NCBI GenBank assembly: GCA_950097015.1
Contig: CATNEN010000001.1
Coordinates: forward strand, 15,245,001-15,309,000
Direction of reading: 5' to 3'
Source: Macrostomum hystrix
Taxonomy: Eukaryota > Platyhelminthes > Macrostomidae
DNA length: 64,000 nucleotides
The position numbers were made by a program, and so were the translations under genes. The notes under the pieces were generated by a model. The model was not told the origin of the DNA, did not search any database, and saw only the letters and a list, made by a program, of their open reading frames with translations. Of the stretch, positions 9,860 through 21,700 are shown piece after piece (positions within the stretch are counted from its first letter, which is position 1; the number at the start of each line of letters is the position of its first letter).

Positions 9860-12800
9860 ATGTCATCGTCTGTTGTAATCACTACAGCCAAGGACACTAT
9901 GGCATCGGCTATAACTACTACACCAGGCGCCAGTATTGTTGCTCCAACTGTGACTACTTACAGTAACAATAGTAGTAATGGTGCAGCCAATGAGAACAGT
10001 GTTTCAACATCGCCGCCAATGATTCGTCGACTGCCTAGCTCCGGCTTTGGTAGGCCAGTTATTGTGCAACTGAAAATTGAATCTCAAACTCCAAAACTAT
10101 CGTCTGGCGATGCATCTGGCTCTACTGTGCCTAAGTCTGGCACCGTGGCTGTAAATAATAGTGTTGGTAACAGCAGCAGCAGTGGCATTACTGTTGAACG
10201 GCGCAACAATTGTTGCGTCATAAGCATTCCCAGATCAGCTGTTAAAACTGTTGGACCCGGGGCCAACTCGTCCGTATCTACTATTCGAGTAGCCGCTGCA
10301 AAACGCTTGTCTGATAGGGCCGGAATCGGAAGTCAGGTGCGTTTGAGTCACACTTCAAGCTGAGATAATTGAGTACTTCAGGTTGTGAACTGCAGCTTCA
10401 GTTCTTGAAGTTAATCCTGAAGTATCGGAGTAAATGGGTCCTGAAATTACCGGAGGCAGTGGGTATTGAAGTATAAGTTGGCATGTGTCCTGAAGTACCG
10501 GAGGCAGTGGGTACTGAAGTATAAGTTGGCGTGTGTCCTGAAGTACCGGAGGCAGTGGGTACTGAAGTGTCAGTGGCAGCAGGTAATGAAGTATCAGTGG
10601 CAGTGGGTCCTGAAGTATCAGTGGCAGTGGATCCTGAAGTATCAGTGGTAGTGGATCCTGAAGTATCAGTGGCAGTGGATCCTGAAGTATCAGTGGCAGT
10701 GGATCCTGAAGTATCAGTGGCAGTGGGTCCTGAAGTATCAGTGGCAGTGGGTCCTGAAGTATCAGTGGCAGTGGGTCCTGAAGTATCAGTGGTAGTGGGT
10801 CCTGAAGTATCGGGTTGAGGGGTCCTGAAGTATCAGTGACAGTGGGTCCTGAAGTATCGGGTTGAGGGGTCCTGAAGTATCAGTGGCAGTGGGTCCTGAA
10901 GTATCAGTGGCAGTGGGTCCTGAAGTATAAGGTGGCGTGTGTCCTGAAGTACCGGAGGCAGTGGGGCTGAAGTATCAGTGGTAGTAGGTCCTGAAGTATC
11001 AGTGGCAGTGGATCTTGAAGTATCGGGTTGAGGGGTCCTGAAGTAACAGTGGCAGTGGGTCCTGATGTGTCAGTGGCAGTGGGTCCTGAAGTATCGGGTT
11101 GAGGGGTTCTGAAGTATCAGTGGCAGTGGGTCCTGAAGTATCAGTGGTAGTGGGTCCTAAATTATTGGGTTGAGGGGTCCTGGAGTATCAGTGGCAATGG
11201 GTCCTGAAGTATCAGTGGCAATGGGTCCTGAAGTATCAGTGGCAATGGGTCCTGAAGTATCAGTGGCAGTGGGTCCTGAAGTATCGGGTTGAGGGGTCCT
11301 GAAGTATCAGTGGCAATGGGTCCTGAAGTATCAGTGGCAGTGGGTCCTGAAGTATCGGGTTGAGGGGTCCTGAAGTATCAGTGGCAATGGGTCCTGAAGT
11401 ATCAGTAGCAATGGGTCCTGAAGTATCAGTGGCAGTGGGTCCTGAAGTATCGGGTTGAGGGGTCCTGAAGTATCAGTGACAGTGGGTCCTGAAGTATCGG
11501 GTTGAGGGGTCCTGAAGTATCAGTGGCAGTGGGTCCTGAAGTATCAGTGGCAGTGGGTCCTGAAGTATAAGGTGGCGTGTGTCCTGAAGTACCGGAGGCA
11601 GTGGGGCTGAAGTATCAGTGGTAGTAGGTCCTGAAGTATCAGTGGCAGTGGATCTTGAAGTATCGGGTTGAGGGGTCCTGAAGTAACAGTGGCAGTGGGT
11701 CCTGATGTGTCAGTGGCAGTGGGTCCTGAAGTATCGGGTTGAGGGGTTCTGAAGTATCAGTGGCAGTGGGTCCTGAAGTATCAGTGGTAGTGGGTCCTAA
11801 ATTATTGGGTTGAGGGGTCCTGGAGTATCAGTGGCAATGGGTCCTGAAGTATCAGTGGCAGTGGGTCCTAAATTATTGGGTTGAGGGGTCCTGGAGTATC
11901 AGTGGCAGTGGGTACTGAAGTATCGGGTTGAGGGGTCCTGAAGTATCAGTGGCAATGGGTCCTGAAGTATCAGTGGCAGTGGGTCCTGAAGTGTCAGTGG
12001 CAGTGGGTCCTGAAGTATCAGTGGTAGTAGGGTCCTGAAGTATCAGTGGTAGTTGGTCCTGAAGTATCAGTGTTAGTAGGTTCCTGAAGTATCAGTGTTA
12101 GTAGGTTCCTGAAGTATCAGTGTTAGTAGGTTCCTGAAGTATCAGTGTTAGTAGGTTCCTGAAGTATCAGTGGCAGTGGGTCCTGAAGTATCAGTGGCAG
12201 TGGGTCCTGAAGTGTCAGTGGCAGTGGGTCGTTGAGTATTCAAAGGTCAGTGCTAGACAATGAGCAGTGTGACCCTGGCATCACCGCACTCAGGTTCGCG
12301 CCCTAGTCGCAGCTCAGGAAGGTCTGTCAGCAGCCGGCCCGCTGTCACAGGAGGCTATCGAGGCCGAGTCCGGCAGCATGGAGGAGCCACTGTCCGCCCA
12401 CGTCGCCCTGCAGAGCGCTCTGGTGCTGCTGCCCGAAAGCACTCGAAAGCGATTCCAGTGCCGACTGTGCGGCAACTGCTACGCCAGGGTTGAGTATTTG
12501 AGTCGGCACGTGCGTCAGGCTCACCTCAGAGACAGCCGCCTGTTGGCGCTGGCCAAGCAGACAACTAGCGGCGATGTTGATCTGCCCGACGACGAGGACG
12601 CAACGGCCGACGAAGATAACGGCGACGAGAATTCGTCCTCGTCGCCTACTGGGGCCGGCAGGAGCCGGAAGCGGCAGTCGATGCAGCCAGTCGTCGCCAG
12701 TGAATCCGGGCCAAGGTGCACCCTATGCGACAAGCAATTCCCCGACGGTGAGGAACTCAAGCGCCACTTGCTCAGCCATCCGGGCAGCTACGAGTGCCCG

Positions 12801-14890
12801 CGATGCGGCCGCTGGTTTCCTAGCCTAGCCGGCCTGCAGAAACACTCCAGCGAGGAGCACGCCTCGTTGAACGACGACTACGGCGAGAATGACGACGATG
12901 ACGAAGGAGTCGACGAGGACAACGACGAAGATGCCGTTGAGGTCGTCACGGATCGGGTCGGCTCCGGAATGATTGTCGCCGGCGGCTCGTCGTCCTTCTC
13001 TAGGCCCTGCATCTGCGCCATCTGTCAGGCCGCTTTCCCGGAATCTCACCTGCTAGCCAATCACGTCAAGACTGTACACCGGCTGAGAAAAACGGGCGGT
13101 CGCGGAGACAAACGCTGCTACCAATGCGCCTATTGTGCCAAGTGCTTTCATCAGCACACTAACCTGAGGCGTCACCTCACCTGCCACACTGGCCAGCGCC
13201 AGTTCCCATGTCCGATCTGTCAGAAACGATTCGCCGATAGGGGAGATGTCAACAAGCATATGGTTACGCATACTGGCGTCAGGCCGTTCAAGTGCACGGT
13301 TAGTAATGCCTCGCTGCCTTAATTAGAATCATTGGGATTTTTATTTAGAATCATTATGATTTTCATTTAGTATCCTTGGGATTTCATCAAGAATCCTTGG
13401 GATTTCATCTAGAATCCTTGGGATTTCATCTAGAATCCTTGGGATTTCACCAAGAATCCTTGAGATTTCATCTAGAATCCTTGGGATTTCATCTAGAATC
13501 CTTGGGATTTCACCAAGAATCCTTGAGATTTCATCTAGAATCCTTGGGATTTCATCTAGAATCCTTGGGATTTCATCTAGAATCCGTGGGATTTCATCAA
13601 GAATCCTTGAGATTTCACCAAGAATCCTTGGGATTTCATCTAGAATCCGTGGGATTTCATCAAGAATCCTTGAGATTTCACCAAGAATCCTTGGGATTTC
13701 ATCTAGAATCCGTGGGATTTCATCTAGAATCCGTGGGATTTCATCTAGAATCCGTGGGATTTCATCTAGAATCCTTGGGATTTCATCTAGAATCCTTGGG
13801 ATTTCATCTAGAATCCGTGGGATTTCATCTAGAATCCTTGGGATTTCATCTAGAATCCTTTGGATTTCATCTAGTATCATTGGGATTTCATCTAGAATCC
13901 TTTGGATTTCATCTAGAATCCTTGGGATTTCATCTAGAATCCTTGGGATTTCATCTAGAATCCGTGGGATTTCATCTAGAATCCGTGGGATTTCATCAAG
14001 AATCCTTGAGATTTCATCTAGAATCCGTGGGATTTCATCTAGAATCCGTGGGATTTCATCTAGAATCCTTGGGATTTCATCTAGAATCCTTGGGATTTCA
14101 TCTAGAATCCGTGGGATTTCATCTAGAATCCTTGGGATTTCATCTAGAATCCTTTGGATTTCATCTAGTATCATTGGGATTTCATCTAGAATCCTTTGGA
14201 TTTCATCTAGAATCCTTGGGATTTCATCTAGAATCCTTGGGATTTCATCTAGAATCCGTGGGATTTCATCAAGAATCCTTGAGATTTCACCAAGAATCCT
14301 TGGGATTTCATCTAGAATCCTTGGGATTTCATCTAGAATCCGTGGGATTTCATCTAGAATCCGTGGGATTTCATCTAGAATCCTTGGGATTTCATCTAGA
14401 ATCCTTGGGATTTCATCTAGAATCCTTTGGATTTCATCTAGTATCATTGGGATTTCATCTAGAATCCTTTGGATTTCATCTAGAATCCTTGGGATTTCAT
14501 CTAGAATCCTTGGGAGTTCACCAAGAGTCATTGGGATTTTTCTATTGTAGGATCAGTGTAATATTTCAATCCATCCAGGTGTGCGGTCGCCGTTTTGGTC
14601 AGCGCACGAACCTGCGCACCCACGCGCTGACTCACGCCAAGCCTCAGCAGCAGTTCTCAGCCGGATTATCGCCCAGTGCCATTGTTGCCGCGCACGATTC
14701 CGCTTTTAGGCGTCGATTAATTGCTTCGAGCAATGCTGGCCCGGTTGTCATTGGTTCAACTATGCGCAAGCAACAGCAGTCGCATCTGAGGCGAAGTCAC
14801 ATCTCTATGGAGCCGCTTAGTCAGGACCGATTCGCCTATCTGGACACCATCGAAGTTCCCGAAGCCGACGAGGAAGTCATTCTGGGATGA
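9860..14890 (+). CDS. seven-finger C2H2 zinc-finger protein
   Basis: Three coding exons join in phase 0: 9860-10336 (159 codons, donor CAG|GTGCGT), 12294-13298 (335 codons, donor ACG|GTTAGT) and 14579-14890 (103 codons plus TGA), giving 597 aa. The start is the first ATG, 16 nt after an acceptor at 9843. The N-terminus (residues 1-200) is Ser/Thr/Val-rich and low complexity. Seven C2H2 fingers follow at about 213-515; a long acidic linker (DDDDEGVDEDNDED) separates fingers 3 and 4. Finger 7 is split by intron 2: FKCT|VCGRRFGQRTNLRTH. Fingers 5-7 are evenly spaced, with an HTGxRPFKC linker between 6 and 7, typical of DNA binding, so a nuclear transcription regulator is inferred. The paralogue is not identified. 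Both introns are mostly minisatellite. Confidence 0.92.
10420..12235 (+). repeat. 24-bp minisatellite filling intron 1 of the zinc-finger gene
   Basis: The unit is close to CCTGAAGTATCAGTGGCAGT plus GGGT. Variant units include GAAGTATAAGGTGGCGTG and TATCGGGTTGAGGGG. A block of about 380 bp near 10810-11190 recurs at a 640-bp offset (11450-11830), showing higher-order duplication. The array begins about 85 bp after the donor. Confidence 0.95.
13325..14545 (+). repeat. 21-bp minisatellite filling intron 2 of the zinc-finger gene
   Basis: The unit is GGGATTTCATCTAGAATCCT plus T. Because 21 is divisible by three, both strands are open for more than 390 codons; the plus-strand frame even reads into the last exon. 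Exon 2 read-through, however, hits a stop at 13320-13322, so the array is not part of this protein. The unit carries a 3'-splice-site-like TTTCATCTAG. Confidence 0.95.
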
Positions 14891-15039
14891 TTTCGTTTGA
14901 GGAACAACGTCCGAATACTTTACTGTCTATGGTAAAAACCCTTGTTTCTTCGTTTTTGGTCATTGCTTTTAATTTTAAGTAGTTTTTTGCTACAATGTAT
15001 TAAGCAAAGTGTTTTATGCAACCTGAAAACTGACCTTTA

Positions 15040-15740
15040 GGCTTGGATTAGGACCAGTTTTGGGATTTCTACTTGGGATAGAATCTGGATTTTCAAATTA
15101 GAATCAATTTCTCATGATTCGGGATCCGATTTAGAGGGCTTGGGATTTCAAATTGGTATCAGTTTTTTTGGGATTTCGAATTGAGATCAGCTTTGGGATT
15201 TCAAATTAGGATCAGTTTTAGGGATTTCAAATTAGGATCAGTTTAGAGGATTTCAAATTAGGATCAGTTTAGGGGATTTCAAATTAGGATCAGTTTAGAG
15301 GATTTCAAATTAGGATCAGTTTAGGGGATTTCAAATTAGGATCAGTTTAGGGGATTTCAAATTAGGATCAGTTTAGAGGATTTCAAATTAGGATCAGTTT
15401 AGAGGATTTCAAATTAGGATCAGTTTAGGGGATTTCAAATTAGGATCAGTTTAGAGGATTTCAAATTAGGATCAGTTTAGGGGATTTCAAATTGGGATCA
15501 GTTTTAGGGATTTCAAATTAGAATCAGTTTTAGGGATTTCAAATTAGGATCAGTTTAGAGGATTTCAAATTAGGATCAGTTTAGGGGATTTCAAATTGGG
15601 ATCAGTTTTAGGGATTTCAAATTATGATCAGTTTTGGGATTTCACATTGGGATAATTTTCAGGGAATTCGAATTGGAATAAATTTTTGGGATTTAGGATT
15701 GGGATCAGTTTTGGGGATTTCGAATTGGGTTCAGTTTAGG
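15040..15740 (+). repeat. 26-bp minisatellite in the 3' flank of the zinc-finger gene
   Basis: The unit contains GGATCAGTTTAGGGGATTTC. It begins 150 bp after the stop codon and ends before an AATAAA at about 15900, so it probably lies in the 3' UTR. It shares GGGATTTC with the intron 2 unit. Confidence 0.9.
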
Positions 15741-16650
15741 AATAGGAGTCAGTTGTAGAATTGCGAAGGCCTGTCAAACGCAGTGATTTGGTAGTTTTTA
15801 ATGACTTGTGTGATTTGATTGAGTTTGGTCTTACTTTTGAATTTCTGTCAGTTTGTGTAAACTTGCAAAGTCTCTGGTGTTTTTGTTTGACTTGTTCTTA
15901 ATAAAAAACAATTGTATTCGGTATGAATAGATTTAAACTTAATTCAATAACGCCCTATGCCATATTGTATCTATGTCTATTCTTACTGTACTGATTCCTG
16001 GTATGTTTGCAGGCAAAACTGGTCATAGTTTCGCTCATACTTCTATTACTGCATATATCTCCTTTGGCAGCTCTCGGTTGTCTTGTAAAAGTGACTGTTT
16101 GATAAATCGATAGTTTATATTTTGTATTTTTCTTGTTACTCTGTTTACTTAGCTGCAGTCCGTATATTTAATGGTAAATTATTGCCCTGAATTTGTAAAT
16201 AATGCGTCATTATATATTAATAAATAAAATAATTAATATTAAATTTAGTATCTAGCGACTTTTTAGATTAAAACCAAAAACTAAAGTACTAATTTTTTGC
16301 TCATCTTTTATCATGTAATCATTTCATATTTAGAAGTGTTCACTTTTGCTATACATACTACTCGTTATGATTTTTTCTTGTAAGTAGGCACTAATGCGCA
16401 TTATTTGTTAATAATAAAAACAACTGAAATTTGCGTCTAAATAAACTATTTTTCTTTACATATTTCTTCACAAAACGCTGAGTTGACTGAAATCGAGCCA
16501 AATCAGTTTTCTGTGCTCTAATTGTTTTTTAAGGTTATTCCCTACTATTGTGTGTCAATTCATCAGGATCTGTCTGTCTGTTCCTATTTCTCCTGATTTG
16601 TTTCTTTTTGATGTACAGATAAAACAATAATCAAGAGGTCGGAGAATGTG
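15741..16650. other. AT-rich 3' flank of the zinc-finger gene
   Basis: AATAAA-type signals occur near 15900 and 16220. No other feature was seen. Confidence 0.4.
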
Positions 16651-16654
16651 GAAA

Positions 16655-17250
16655 GGACACTGAGTCAGAGGCTCGTAGAGAGGACGCTGAGGCAGAGGGC
16701 ACAGAGGACACTGAGGCAGAGGGTGAGAGGACACTGAGGCAGAGGGTGAGAGGACACTGAGGCAGAGGGTGAGAGGACACTGAGGCAGAGGGTGAGAGGA
16801 CACTGAGGCAGAGGCTCGTAGAGAGGACGCTGAGGCAGAGGGCACAGAGGACACTGAGGCAGAGGCTCGTAGAGAGGACGCTGAGGCAGAGGGCACAGAG
16901 GACACTGAGTCAGAGGCTCGTAGAGAGGACGCTGAGGCAGAGGGTGAGAGGATACTGAGGCAGAGGCTCGTAGAGAGGACGCTGAGGCAGAGGGCACAGA
17001 GGACACTGAGTCAGAGGCTCGTAGAGAGGACGCTGAGGCAGAGGGCACAGAGGACACTGAGGCAGAGGGTAGAGAGGACACTGAGGCAGAGGGCACAGAG
17101 GACACTGAGGCAGAGGGCAGAGAGGACACTGAGGCAGAGGGCAGAGAGGACGCTGAGGCAGAGGGCAGAGAGGACACTGAGGCAGAGGGCAGAGAGGACA
17201 CTGAGGCAGAGGGCACAGAGGACACTGAGGCAGGGGCTAGAGAGGGCACT
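16655..17250 (+). repeat. about 24-bp minisatellite, intergenic
   Basis: Units such as GAGGACACTGAGGCAGAGGG alternate with a variant carrying CTCGTAGAGAGGACGCT. Open frames on the minus strand are low-complexity Ser/Pro/Leu and not called. Confidence 0.95.
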
Positions 17251-18771
17251 TAGGCTTACACAAATTCCCATAGGCTAGCAAGATCTCGAGCTAGTTAATT
17301 GTATCCCTATGGCCAAGACAAATAGCTGGAATTCAATAATCGTCTGTTTACTCTGACCTGGCTAGTTTACAAGGTGTGTTTTGGCGCCAAAATTAGTTTC
17401 TAAGCAGCATCAACACCTGCAATGATAACGATTGTGTACGAAACTGAATGCTATTATATGGTGTCACTCTGGGCAGTATTGTTATAAAATCTGACAGCCT
17501 TGTTGCTATGATGCTTAATTGATTGAGTTTGAGTTGCTTGCGCAACTTTGAGTCCGCGAGTTTGTTACGGTTATTATAGCCGTGGTTGGGGATTCTGTTT
17601 TGTAAGATGATGAGGATATTTCTAGGATTTGTTTGAAATCTTTCGGCCTCCAAACACTAAGAATTGGTTAGCCTCGTGTCAGTGACAGCTCGACCAATCA
17701 ATTCTAATCCTAATTCGATCTATCACTCCATGCCCCAATCCGGCCGTTTTATTAACCATCAACTCTAAGCAATATTTCAATTTCAGTGGGGCTGCCTCAC
17801 TGTTTCAAATTGAGCTGACGTGCTAAAGGGGGCCACAACTGCGGATTGATTGAGAGGGGAACTAAATGGATGAGCACACTATACTCACACTCGCACACAC
17901 CCCTGCTTGGCGCATCTCTGATATGAAATTTATTTACTCAATACAGCCCTCTGTCAGCCTATTCTGTAGAGTGAAAATCTTCATCTAAGATTTGAAAATT
18001 ACATTTCTCCTCAATTCTCTAATTTTAATCCCACGCGGTCCCCGCTGTATGGTTATTGATTGGCTTAGAAATTAGTTATTCGATCTGGGACGAACACTAA
18101 CCGTAATAGGATAGATTTGATTGATAATCTCGATTCTTTAATTAATATAAGTCAACGGGTTATTACGTTTATTAACGAATTTTTAATCGTTACTTTTATC
18201 AGTCCTCTGTGCTTATATGTGTATTTGTTTGTTCAAATGGTATTATTAAACGTTATTTTAATTCTATGCGTCATGCAATGTTAGATAGGCTTGTAAGTGA
18301 TGTTAGATATGACATGGTTTATTAGTTAAAAGAGTTAAATAAACGGTGTTTGTAAAGTTATCTTAGGCGTTCTGATAAGGAAAACAAAACAATTAAACTC
18401 TGCTTATAACTTTTTGGTTCTAATAGTTTGACTAACACATGTTAACATGTCTAACAGGTTGTATGTAAATAACACATGTTAACATGTCTAACAAGTCGGA
18501 TGTGTCTAACATATGCTAGCAAGCTAAACTGTTAGGTAAAATAGCAATATGCGACTATTATATTAAGTACGAGTACTAATCTAAACTATTTAGGTCCATT
18601 GATAGAATGAGTTTTTGTTCAAGCAAAGTGTAACACCATATGTAAGTAGATCTGATATGCTAATTATGTGCAATAGTCTATGTAGATTGCAAGTGTAGTA
18701 ATATTTCAAGCTTTTTAATCAATGTAAGAGCAATAATGTGAAACTGACAATAGGATAGGCATTGCTTGCAG
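17251..18771. other. intergenic, with a small TCTAACA cluster
   Basis: No supported gene. Positions 18430-18530 contain four loosely repeated GTCTAAC motifs around an ACATGTTAACATGT palindrome; see findings. Confidence 0.4.
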
Positions 18772-21700
18772 TCAGGACTGTTCAGGGCAGTCGCCGCAAT
18801 CTGTCTGGTCAATTTCAACAGAGAAGTCAACTTCGCCATCGAAATCCGCGTCTTGCACAGCTTCAGAAACTTCCGCAGCGGCAGTCGCTGATCCTCCCAG
18901 ATCCTTATTAACGGCAGATGAGCTTGTCCCGGAGGTCAGGAGTTCGCGCTCCTTGGAGTTGCGCCATTTCATCCGGCGATTTTGAAACCAGATTTTTACC
19001 TGTCAATCAAAAAAATAATGGGAAATACTGTGTCCTTAATTGTTGGACATTCAAACAGACCAGGACGTTGATGCGAGCTATAGTCTATGGTCGAGACTCT
19101 AGATGCGAATCGTTATTGCGAGTGCAACACCTACTTTGACTAGCATAAATTTCTATGGCCAATCCTGCATTGACACATGGTTATTCATTTATCGTAGTTA
19201 AGCAATGCCAAACTTTTACCATAGAGAGTAATTTAGATTTTTCGAGGGCTGAGGAAGTTTTTGCCATAGACGCACTTTTCAGCCATTGAAGAATATCATT
19301 GTCTGAATGGCTCTTGATGTCGCAATCTGGGCCATAGACAGGCACAATCCTGACCGCCTGTGCCATTGCTTATTGATTAGCCACGGCTGCCCGAAGTTTC
19401 CAACATGATGGAATCATCTCAAGTTAAATTAACTCGGAGTTTTCACTGCAGAAATAAATAGACCGCCAGTTGAGAAGCTTATTTCCGAATTATTGGCACT
19501 TCTGACATCGCATCCTTCAATGCTGACTTCTCGTTCAACAAACACAGCGTTCAGTCATCATCGGCCTGTTGATTGAGGTCCTAGAATTCTCATCGCTTCA
19601 ATCAACTGAATTTCTTATTTTCATAATTCAGAACCAATTTTAGGGAATTGTTTGCGCGCCGAAAATTGAACAAAGTTGCTCGAAGCGTTCTCGGTAGCGC
19701 GGAAAGCTAAGATGGGAATTTTCTTGAATTCTGACAGGGAGATGTCAGCTTGACAACCCCTGCCTAGCCTGTTTCATGCTTCATTTAAACACCACATTGG
19801 GAGAATTCTCCCCCCCGTGGGGATCAGGAAAACAGGCTGCATGCCTCGCGGTAAAGCAAACATTTATCCCTTATGGGATTAATTTGCTTGTTGCGGCAAT
19901 AGAGGCACACAAAAAGCAGCCTCACCCTGCATGTTTAGCGGTGTAGATGTGAAAATATTAGCCAGCATATATTGAGTTCTGCTCAATTTCGTCACCATGG
20001 CATTTCAATTGAGAAGCATTCATCAATAGAGGAATTAAATTTTCTTGTTCACACCTTTGCCATTCTACTCGGCCAGCTAATCTCCCCCCACACCTAATAA
20101 GCGAGCAGTTCTCAAGCCGTGAATTATTCACAAATTTGAGCACGGATCAGTTACTGTGCTCATATTGGTTGGCAGTGGAAACCGGACACCTCCACCTCTC
20201 TCTCTTTCTCGAGGCGTCAAACTCAACTTGCCAACAATTCTTTAACGAGGTGTTAAAGGAAAAAATCTTGAATTAAAAAACGGCGTTGCAGTTTTTAAGA
20301 ATTACTAGTTTTTTTGTGAGGCTATTAAATTGTCAATCGATTATTTCTATATTTTTCTGCACCGAAACGTGACACTACCGATTTAGATATGATTCTAAAA
20401 AACCCACAAAAACGATGTGACATTTGATCTGCGCTTGTTTGCGAAATTGTCTAGGTTTCTCAACAGAAATGTTAAGTCGGTTTTTTTCTTAGTCCTGTCC
20501 ATTATGTTAAATGGCTATAATGTTAAGTTTCTTACAATAATCCTCCTAATTCAAAGATATCTCTTTGAGTCACACAGAGATCTGAAACAATCTCACATAG
20601 ATCTCATCAAATCTCACCAAAATCTCATCAAATCTCATCAATCTCGCATAGATCTCATCGAATCCCACATAGATCTCTAGCGAATCTCACCTAGATCTCA
20701 TCAAATCTTACTGGAATCTCATCACATCTTACTGGAATCTCATCAAATCTTACTGGAATCTCATCAAATCTTACTGGAATCTCATCACATCTTACTGGAA
20801 TCTCATCAAATCTTACTGGAATCTCATCAAATCTTACTGGAATCTCATCACATCTTACTGGAATCTCATCAAATCTTACTGGAATCTCATCAAATCTTAC
20901 TGGAATCTCATCAAATCTTACTGGAATCTCATCACATCTTACTGGAATCTCATCATATCTTACTGGAATCTCATCAAATCTATGAAACCTGTGAAATAGT
21001 CTTACCTGAGAATCCTTGAGGCCCAGTTTGTCAGCCAGTTTCTTTCTATCAGGCTTGCTGATGTACTTCTGTCGCTGAAACATTTTCTCCAGGCCTTTGC
21101 GCTGTTGGTCGCTGAACACCGCGCGGCGAAGCATGCCGCGGCGCGGCTTTCCGCGAAATGCGGCCGCCGCCGCCGCCGCCGCCGCCGCAGCCGCCGCCGC
21201 TGCGCCGCATTGCTGTTGAAGCATGGCCATGTGCTGATGATGCTGCTGCTGCTGCTGCTGTTGCTGGATTGTATTAAACGTGGTTGCTACAGGCGTCGTC
21301 GAGAAGTAGCCCTGAGCTGGCGAGTTAAAAGGCGCCCTGATTGATGCTGGCGCTGGGGCTGCACCAACGCCTGCAGCAGGTGGGGTTGGTGCGTTGGTGA
21401 AGCGCAAAATCTCATCGAAATCTCATATAGTTTACTCTGAATCTCATTTAGGTTAACCTGAATCTCATCTAGTTTACTCTGAATCTCATTTAGGTTAACC
21501 TGAATCTCATCTAGCTTAACCTGAGTCTCATCTAGTTTATGCTGAATCTCATCTAGTTTATGCTGAATCTCATCTAGTTTAACCTGAATCTCCTCTAGCT
21601 TAACCTGAGTCTCATCTAGCTTAACCTGAGTCTCATCTAGCTTAACCTGAATCTCATCTAGTTTAACCTGAATCTCATCTAGTTTAACCTGAATCTCATC

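Noticed and set aside
13376-14890. 504-codon frame running through the 21-bp array into the last zinc-finger exon
   Set aside because: The upstream exon splices in phase to 14579 and completes finger 7. Unspliced read-through from exon 2 meets a stop at 13320-13322.
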